Positions 7,247-10,803 of a DNA stretch of 10,803 bases are shown here, one piece after another. Origin of the DNA: Chitinivibrionia bacterium. GTDB lineage: Bacteria > Krumholzibacteriota > Krumholzibacteriia > WVZY01. Within the stretch, counting starts at the first letter, position 1, and the number at the start of each line of letters is the position of its first letter. The position numbers and the translations under genes were made by a program. The stretch is from NCBI GenBank assembly GCA_016208665.1, contig JACQXT010000213.1, positions 1 through 10,803 on the forward strand, read 5' to 3'. The notes under the pieces were generated by a model. That model was not told where the DNA came from. It was given only the letters and a program-made list of their open reading frames with translations, and did no database searches.

Positions 7247-7636
7247 GTGAAATACAAGACGGCGCCGACGAAGATGTACTATTCGATCAGCGAGGTAAGC
7301 GAATTAACGGGGGTCAAACCCCATGTGCTCCGGTACTGGGAGACCGAATTCCCAAGCCTTAAGCCTAAGAAGAACAGGGCGGGCAACCGCAATTACCGCT
7401 CGAAGGACATCAAGTCGGTCCTCGTGATCCGCGACCTGCTTTACAAGGATAAGTTCACCATCAACGGGGCGCGCAAGAAGCTGCAGGAACACTACGGCAA
7501 TCCGGAACCTCTTCTCAACCAGATGCAGATTCCGTTTTCCGATCCTCACGCGAGAGCGCTCCTCCTCGGCATCAGGAAAGAGCTCGAACAGCTGCAGAAA
7601 ATGCTGGTCGAGGAAGGCGAGAAGAAGGGCAAATAG
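7247..7636 (+). CDS. Small MerR-family transcriptional regulator
   Basis: A 129-residue DNA-binding protein. Residues 11-31 ([21 protein letters not shown]) form the MerR winged helix-turn-helix, followed by [35 protein letters not shown], which is the wing and second helix. A lysine-rich helix comes next ([14 protein letters not shown]). A C-terminal helix, about residues 99-120 ([18 protein letters not shown]), looks like the MerR dimerisation coiled coil. There is no effector-binding domain and no cysteine cluster, so a metal or drug sensing role is not supported; the signal it answers is unknown. GTG at 7247 is preferred on Shine-Dalgarno spacing; GTG 7241 and ATG 7274 are alternatives. 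Small MerR genes of this kind often sit just before tRNA-Pro in Deltaproteobacteria (from memory). The next promoter-like region contains an inverted repeat that could be its target. Confidence 0.9.
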   Translation: MKYKTAPTKMYYSISEVSELTGVKPHVLRYWETEFPSLKPKKNRAGNRNYRSKDIKSVLVIRDLLYKDKFTINGARKKLQEHYGNPEPLLNQMQIPFSDPHARALLLGIRKELEQLQKMLVEEGEKKGK

Positions 7637-7654
7637 AAGTCTAGAAGTTTTGCC

Positions 7655-7686
7655 TTGAAGACCCGCGGAACGGGTGTTACCATAAC
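7655..7686 (+). promoter_or_regulatory. Candidate tRNA-Pro promoter with inverted repeat in its spacer
   Basis: TTGAAG at 7655-7660 (4/6 to the -35 consensus) pairs with either TACCAT at 7678-7683 (17-nt spacer, preceded by a TGn extended -10) or CATAAC at 7681-7686 (20-nt spacer, 4/6). Both fit a start just before the tRNA at 7701. The spacer contains AAGACCCG (7658-7665) and CGGGTGTT (7671-7678), which are inverted repeats matching at 7 of 8 positions around a 5-nt centre. A dyad between -35 and -10 elements with a long spacer is the classic arrangement of MerR-activated promoters, and a merR gene ends 18 nt upstream. The promoter is moderately supported; the operator reading is inference. 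Confidence 0.45.
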
Positions 7687-7700
7687 TCTTGGAATCCGGT

Positions 7701-7777
7701 CGGGGCGTGGCGCAGCCCGGTAGCGCACTTGCATGGGGTGCAAGTGGTCGCTGGTTCAAATCCAGTCGCCCCGACCA
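7701..7777 (+). tRNA. tRNA-Pro (anticodon GGG)
   Basis: A complete cloverleaf is visible. The acceptor CGGGGCG/CGCCCCG has seven pairs and starts with C1-G72, the hallmark of bacterial tRNA-Pro. The D arm follows (GCGC...GCGC). The anticodon stem CTTGC/GCAAG encloses loop ATGGGGT with anticodon GGG at 7735-7737 and G37 at 7738, which is expected to be the m1G site of TrmD. The T arm CTGG/CCAG encloses TTCAAAT. The discriminator is A (7774), and CCA is encoded at 7775-7777. It reads CCC and CCU proline codons. A run of nine T residues (7778-7786) follows at once, and the acyltransferase gene starts 45 nt after the tRNA. Confidence 0.97.
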
Positions 7778-7822
7778 TTTTTTTTTATCCGTCCGATTCA
7801 CGCTTCCACCATCACGCCGTGC
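7778..7822 (+). other. Short leader between tRNA-Pro and acyltransferase gene
   Basis: It begins with nine consecutive T residues (7778-7786) and has no gene and no clear Shine-Dalgarno. The T-run has no separate GC hairpin in front of it; the only stem available is the tRNA itself. It might cause partial termination after the tRNA or serve as a 3' processing end. Neither can be shown from sequence alone. Confidence 0.35.
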
Positions 7823-8689
7823 ATGCTAGCGGTTTTCTTCTATAAACTGGGTGCGTATCTCACCTGCGCACTCCCCGAGCGCGTTACCGCCTCGATTGCC
7901 GCCTTTCTCGGATATGTGAACTACTTGCTCCGGTTCCGCACGCGCAGAAACATCGCCATAAACCTGAAAATCATACTCGGCGAGAACTGCGGCGCGCGGA
8001 AGCTTCGGCGTACGACCCGCGCGGTCTTCATGAATTTCGCGCAGAGCATCCGGCTCTTCCTCAAGCTGCCTGCCATAACGGACGCCGATCTCATGCGCGG
8101 GAGCGATTTCAGCGAATTCGACGAGGTGCTCCGGAAGCTCGAACCCGGAAAGGGATTCATCATCGTCACGGCCCACCTCGGCCCCTGGGAACTGGGCGGT
8201 TTATACATGAGGACCAGAAACCATACCCTGCACACCGTTGCGCTGGACCATCCTTCCCGCCGCGTAACGGCATTCTTCAACGAACGGCGCCTCGCCGCCA
8301 ATACCGTGTGCCATCCGCTCGACTGGTCGTTCAAGATGCTCAAACAGGCGCTGGACCGGGGGGAATGCGTGGTGCTCTTGATCGACAGGGATTACAAGAC
8401 GCCGAACAAGCGGTTCACGTTTTTCGGATTGCCGTCCTGCCTGCCCGGCAGCCACTTGCTGCTCGCCGCCAGGTGCGGAGTTCCGGTGATTCCGGGAGCG
8501 TTCCTGTTCAAGCCCGGGGGAGGATTCAAGGGCATCTTCCGCGGGCCGTACTTCATCGCGAATACGACAAACAGGCTTGCCGCCATGGATGCGCTGCAGG
8601 AGCGGTGTCTCCGGGACCTCGAGGACATGATCAGGGACCATCCCGAGCAATATTTTCATTTCGATTCGCTGCGCCAGGCCGTATCATAA
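7823..8689 (+). CDS. Lipid A biosynthesis acyltransferase, LpxL/HtrB family
   Basis: Members are inner-membrane enzymes that transfer an acyl chain from acyl-ACP to the lipid A precursor. The ATG at 7823 gives 288 residues, close to family length. Upstream in-frame codons run into the tRNA, so they cannot be the start, although no good Shine-Dalgarno precedes 7823. The N-terminal segment ([20 protein letters not shown]) is the usual membrane-associated helix, followed by [14 protein letters not shown], matching the family's RxxxxNLxxxLGE. The catalytic HX4E motif is HLGPWE with His118 and Glu123. Later landmarks are [32 protein letters not shown] and the C-terminal HPEQYFHF (family PEQWFW). 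Its exact substrate and acyl chain cannot be told, so no letter is assigned. A glycosyltransferase follows after 22 nt. Confidence 0.9.
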   Translation: MLAVFFYKLGAYLTCALPERVTASIAAFLGYVNYLLRFRTRRNIAINLKIILGENCGARKLRRTTRAVFMNFAQSIRLFLKLPAITDADLMRGSDFSEFDEVLRKLEPGKGFIIVTAHLGPWELGGLYMRTRNHTLHTVALDHPSRRVTAFFNERRLAANTVCHPLDWSFKMLKQALDRGECVVLLIDRDYKTPNKRFTFFGLPSCLPGSHLLLAARCGVPVIPGAFLFKPGGGFKGIFRGPYFIANTTNRLAAMDALQERCLRDLEDMIRDHPEQYFHFDSLRQAVS

Positions 8690-8700
8690 CGCTCTTCCAT

Positions 8701-8705
8701 GGAGG
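8701..8705 (+). promoter_or_regulatory. Strong Shine-Dalgarno that decides the glycosyltransferase start
   Basis: GGAGG at 8701-8705 is the best ribosome binding site in the window. The ATG at 8707 is only 1 nt away and out of frame with the glycosyltransferase. The in-frame ATC at 8712 is at ideal 6-nt spacing. The site therefore argues for initiation at 8712 by a rare codon, or for an ATG misread or mutated to ATC. Confidence 0.6.
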
Positions 8706-8711
8706 AATGAC

Positions 8712-9398
8712 ATCGAGACCGCTACACTCGAAACCATCGGCGCAATCATACCGGCTTTCAATGCCGAGGCGCGGCTCGCCCGCGTCGTCGAGCAGGTGTC
8801 CCGGATCATCCCCAAAGACCGGATCATCATCGTCGACGACGGTTCCGTCGACCGCACGTATGCTGTCGCCTCCGCGCTCGGCGCCGTGCTCCTCAGGCAC
8901 GCTTCGAACATGGGCAAGGGCGCCGCTCTGGCAACCGCTTTCAAGAAGGCCCGGGAAATGGGCATTCCCTTCGTCGTCACGCTCGACGCCGACGGGCAGC
9001 ACAATCCCTCGGAAATACCGGCATTCGTAGCCGCTCAGCAGGAAACAGGAGCCGACATCATCGTCGGCAACCGGATGGCCGATACGAAGGACATGCCGCC
9101 CCTCAGGCTCATGACCAACCGGTTTACATCGCTCCTCATTTCTCTCAGGGCGGGCCGCCGGATCCCCGATTCGCAAAACGGCTACCGTCTGCTCAGCACG
9201 GAGCTGCTTGCCCGAATGCCGCTCGTGACCACGCGCTACGATACCGAGTCGGAAATCCTCATAAAAGCCGCGCGCATGGGAGCGGCCATAGGATCCGTTC
9301 CCGTGCAGACCATCTACGAGGGGGCGCGGAGTTCCATCAATCCGCTCGCCGATTCCTTTCGTTTTTTGCGTATGGTCATCCGGAGCTTCTTCTGGTAG
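8712..9398 (+). CDS. Family 2 glycosyltransferase (dolichol-phosphate mannosyltransferase-like); non-standard ATC start inferred
   Basis: A GT-A fold glycosyltransferase that probably moves a sugar from a nucleotide donor onto a lipid or polyprenyl phosphate, or onto an envelope glycan; the substrate is unknown. From ATC 8712 it has 228 residues. The conserved first strand IGAIIPAFNAEARLARVVEQV (9-29) is encoded here, so starting at the first standard codon (GTG 8796) would delete it. Then come IIIVDDGSVDRT (38-49), NMGKGAAL (66-73), the metal-binding DADGQHNP (92-99), VGNRM, QNGYRL, and a tail YEGARSSINPLADSFRFLRM. There is no transmembrane domain. Between the upstream in-frame stop at 8628 and 8796 there is no ATG, GTG, TTG or CTG. 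ATC 8712 sits 6 nt after GGAGG. Neighbouring lpxL-type acyltransferase suggests a role in envelope lipid or glycan modification (inference). Confidence 0.85.
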   Translation: METATLETIGAIIPAFNAEARLARVVEQVSRIIPKDRIIIVDDGSVDRTYAVASALGAVLLRHASNMGKGAALATAFKKAREMGIPFVVTLDADGQHNPSEIPAFVAAQQETGADIIVGNRMADTKDMPPLRLMTNRFTSLLISLRAGRRIPDSQNGYRLLSTELLARMPLVTTRYDTESEILIKAARMGAAIGSVPVQTIYEGARSSINPLADSFRFLRMVIRSFFW

Positions 9399-9442
9399 CA
9401 TAGCCGGATTCCGCGCCGCACAAACGAGGAACAACGGACATC

Positions 9443-10195
9443 ATGCAGAAACTGATACTCATAACCAACGACGACGGGATACGCGCGCCCGGGCTGAAGG
9501 TGCTCGCCGCCGCCTTGCGCGGGCTGGGCACGCTCGTAACCATCGCCCCCGGCGAAGAGCAGAGCGCGAGCAGCCATTCGCTCACTATTCGCGAACGCAT
9601 ACGCGTCGAACACGTCTCGAAGCACAGCCACGTCGTATGGGGCACGCCGGCCGACTGCGTATTGCTGGGTGTGCAGGGAATCATGAGCAGAGAGCCCGAC
9701 CTCATCGTATCGGGCATCAATCACGGGCCGAACATGGGAGAGGACGTGACGTACAGCGGCACGGTCGCTGCGGCCATCGAGGGCACGATTCTGGGGATAC
9801 CATCCGTAGCTTTTTCTTCGCTCCAGCGTACGATCGAGAGCGCGGATGAAATAGGCTCCATCGCCCGGGCGATCGTCACCGCCGTTCTGGCCAACGGAGT
9901 TCCCAAGGAGACGCTCCTGAACGTCAATATTCCGGACCCGGCGATCTCGCCCATCAAGGGAGTCAAGATCACAAAATTGGGATCGCGCTCGTACGGCAAC
10001 ATCCTCAATGCCGAGCGATCGTCGCCGGGCGAAGAGAACTTCACGATCGCCGGGGACGAGCCCGTTTGGAAGGATGACAACGGGACCGACATCGCGGCGG
10101 TGCGCATGGGTTACGTGTCGATCACCCCGCTGCACCTCGATCTCACCAACTATAAGGCGATCGTCGAAATGGAAAGGTGGCGCTTCGAACTGTGA
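9443..10195 (+). CDS. surE: 5'/3'-nucleotidase SurE
   Basis: SurE is a metal-dependent phosphatase that dephosphorylates nucleoside monophosphates, and in some species short polyphosphate; it is linked to stationary-phase survival. The 250-residue protein begins MQKLILITNDDGIRAPG, the family signature at the very N-terminus, which fixes the ATG at 9443. The expected metal ligands are Asp10, Asp11, Ser41 (in EEQSASSHSLT) and Asn93 (in SGINHGPNMGEDVTYSGTV). HVVWGTPADCV lies at 64-73 and LNVNIPD further on. GAGGA lies 12 nt upstream, a somewhat long spacing. The gap from the glycosyltransferase is 44 nt. The stop overlaps the pcm start by GTGA (10192-10195), so the two are probably coupled, a well-known pairing. 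Confidence 0.96.
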   Translation: MQKLILITNDDGIRAPGLKVLAAALRGLGTLVTIAPGEEQSASSHSLTIRERIRVEHVSKHSHVVWGTPADCVLLGVQGIMSREPDLIVSGINHGPNMGEDVTYSGTVAAAIEGTILGIPSVAFSSLQRTIESADEIGSIARAIVTAVLANGVPKETLLNVNIPDPAISPIKGVKITKLGSRSYGNILNAERSSPGEENFTIAGDEPVWKDDNGTDIAAVRMGYVSITPLHLDLTNYKAIVEMERWRFEL

Positions 10196-10803
10196 AAGAC
10201 ATCGATTATCCGCTCGCTCGCGAGCGCATGGTGAGGGAACAGCTCGTCGAGCGAGGCATCAGGGACGATCGGATCATAGAGATCATGCGCCGCATTCCGC
10301 GCCATCTCTTTCTCGACCGCGAGTTCGGACCCCAGGCATACGGCGATTTCTCCTTTCCCATCGGCTTCACACAGACGATGTCGCAGCCGTTCATGGTCGC
10401 ATACCTCACGGAATGCCTCGAGCTCAAGGGCAACGAGATCATTCTCGAGATCGGAACGGGTTCGGGCTACCAGGCCGCGGTGCTCTCGGAACTGTCCTGC
10501 GCCGTGTACTCCATAGAGCGGATTCCCGAGCTTGCCGCGAAAGCCGCTGCGATCCTGAGCGATCTCAACATCACGAACGTCCACGTGAAAAACGGAGACG
10601 GCGCCACCGGGTGGAAGGAAAAGTCGCCCTTCGACAGGATACTCCTCACGGCGGCCGCCGCGGAGGTGCCCAAAACGCTCCTCAAACAGCTCAGGGACGG
10701 CGGCATTTTCGTCGGCCCCGTCCAGCTCGAGGGGAAGGGCCAGCAGGTCGTGAAGCTCATCAAGCAGGGAAGCAAGTTCACGATCACCCGCCTCAGGGAA
10801 TGC
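10192..10803 (+). CDS. pcm: Protein-L-isoaspartate O-methyltransferase Pcm (3' truncated by window edge)
   Basis: Pcm methylates L-isoaspartyl residues that arise by ageing of proteins, starting their repair, with S-adenosylmethionine as donor. The frame is open for 204 codons to the last base; family length suggests only about 10-20 residues are missing. Landmarks are MVREQLVERGIRDDRI at 13-28, PRHLFLDREF at 36-45, PIGFTQTMSQP at 56-66 (the catalytic and substrate loop, usual IGxGQTISQP), and EIGTGSGYQAAVLSEL at 86-101 (SAM-binding motif I). VYSIER (105-110) and FDRILLTAAA (usual FD.I.vTaa) follow. The GTG at 10192 overlaps the surE stop by 4 nt and supplies the full N-terminal helix. AAGGTGG lies about 12 nt upstream. 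ATG 10234 would be an alternative but shortens the conserved N-terminus. Confidence 0.95.
   Translation, partial: MKDIDYPLARERMVREQLVERGIRDDRIIEIMRRIPRHLFLDREFGPQAYGDFSFPIGFTQTMSQPFMVAYLTECLELKGNEIILEIGTGSGYQAAVLSELSCAVYSIERIPELAAKAAAILSDLNITNVHVKNGDGATGWKEKSPFDRILLTAAAAEVPKTLLKQLRDGGIFVGPVQLEGKGQQVVKLIKQGSKFTITRLREC

Noticed and set aside
7658..7678. Inverted repeat read as an intrinsic terminator of the gpsA-merR operon
   Set aside because: The stem is short and is not followed by a T-run; its place between -35 and -10 like elements fits an operator better.
7304..7801. Minus-strand frame through tRNA-Pro with [25 protein letters not shown] text
   Set aside because: It is a well-known artefact of translating the reverse strand of a tRNA gene, and the rest is antisense to merR.
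8707..9030. ATG at 8707 after GGAGG opening a different frame
   Set aside because: It is only 1 nt from the Shine-Dalgarno, and the product is Ser/Arg/Pro-rich without homology, whereas the frame starting at 8712 gives a glycosyltransferase.
1..10803. CRISPR array, insertion sequence, prophage, toxin-antitoxin or defence system
   Set aside because: I saw no spaced direct repeats, terminal inverted repeats, transposase or integrase motifs. Nearly all the DNA is taken by conserved core genes with uniform base composition.

Overview
This window is a compact, GC-rich stretch (roughly 60% G+C by eye) of bacterial chromosome in which every supported gene lies on the + strand. It looks like conserved housekeeping DNA rather than a mobile or defence island: I see no transposase, phage gene, CRISPR array or long repeat. 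The organism is a diderm bacterium, judged from an LpxL/HtrB-type lipid A acyltransferase homologue and a lipoprotein signal peptide. Its MutL carries the endonuclease motifs of bacteria that lack MutH, and both tRNAs have their CCA encoded. I cannot name the phylum. The order radical SAM/DUF512-der-plsY-gpsA is, from memory, typical of Clostridia, whereas merR-tRNA-Pro-(..)-surE-pcm resembles Deltaproteobacteria and relatives. The combination points to a deep-branching or candidate-phylum diderm, at low confidence.

Layout. Positions 1-1968 hold the 3' end of mutL (mismatch repair) followed by miaA (tRNA A37 prenylation). A promoter-like TTGACA at the end of miaA precedes a tRNA-Gly (CCC anticodon, 2007-2081). 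Thirty bases after it begins a tight run of genes with overlaps or gaps of 2-4 nt: a lipoprotein with TPR-like and SLH-like regions, a DUF512 radical SAM protein, the ribosome-assembly GTPase der, plsY, gpsA and a small MerR-type regulator (to 7636). A short intergenic region carries a candidate promoter whose spacer contains an inverted repeat, then tRNA-Pro (GGG anticodon, 7701-7777). Downstream come an LpxL-family acyltransferase, a family 2 glycosyltransferase that has no ordinary start codon, surE, and pcm, which runs off the right edge.

How the genes fit together. plsY and gpsA make the first phospholipid precursors: GpsA makes glycerol-3-phosphate and PlsY acylates it. The LpxL-like acyltransferase, the glycosyltransferase and the lipoprotein also concern the cell envelope. 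der, miaA and the two tRNAs serve translation. mutL, surE and pcm are maintenance and repair functions. The points most worth a second look are the glycosyltransferase start (apparent AUC), the dyad-bearing tRNA-Pro promoter directly after a merR gene, the SLH lipoprotein, and two tRNAs each sitting at the head of a protein-coding unit. I found no convincing previously undescribed multi-gene system here.
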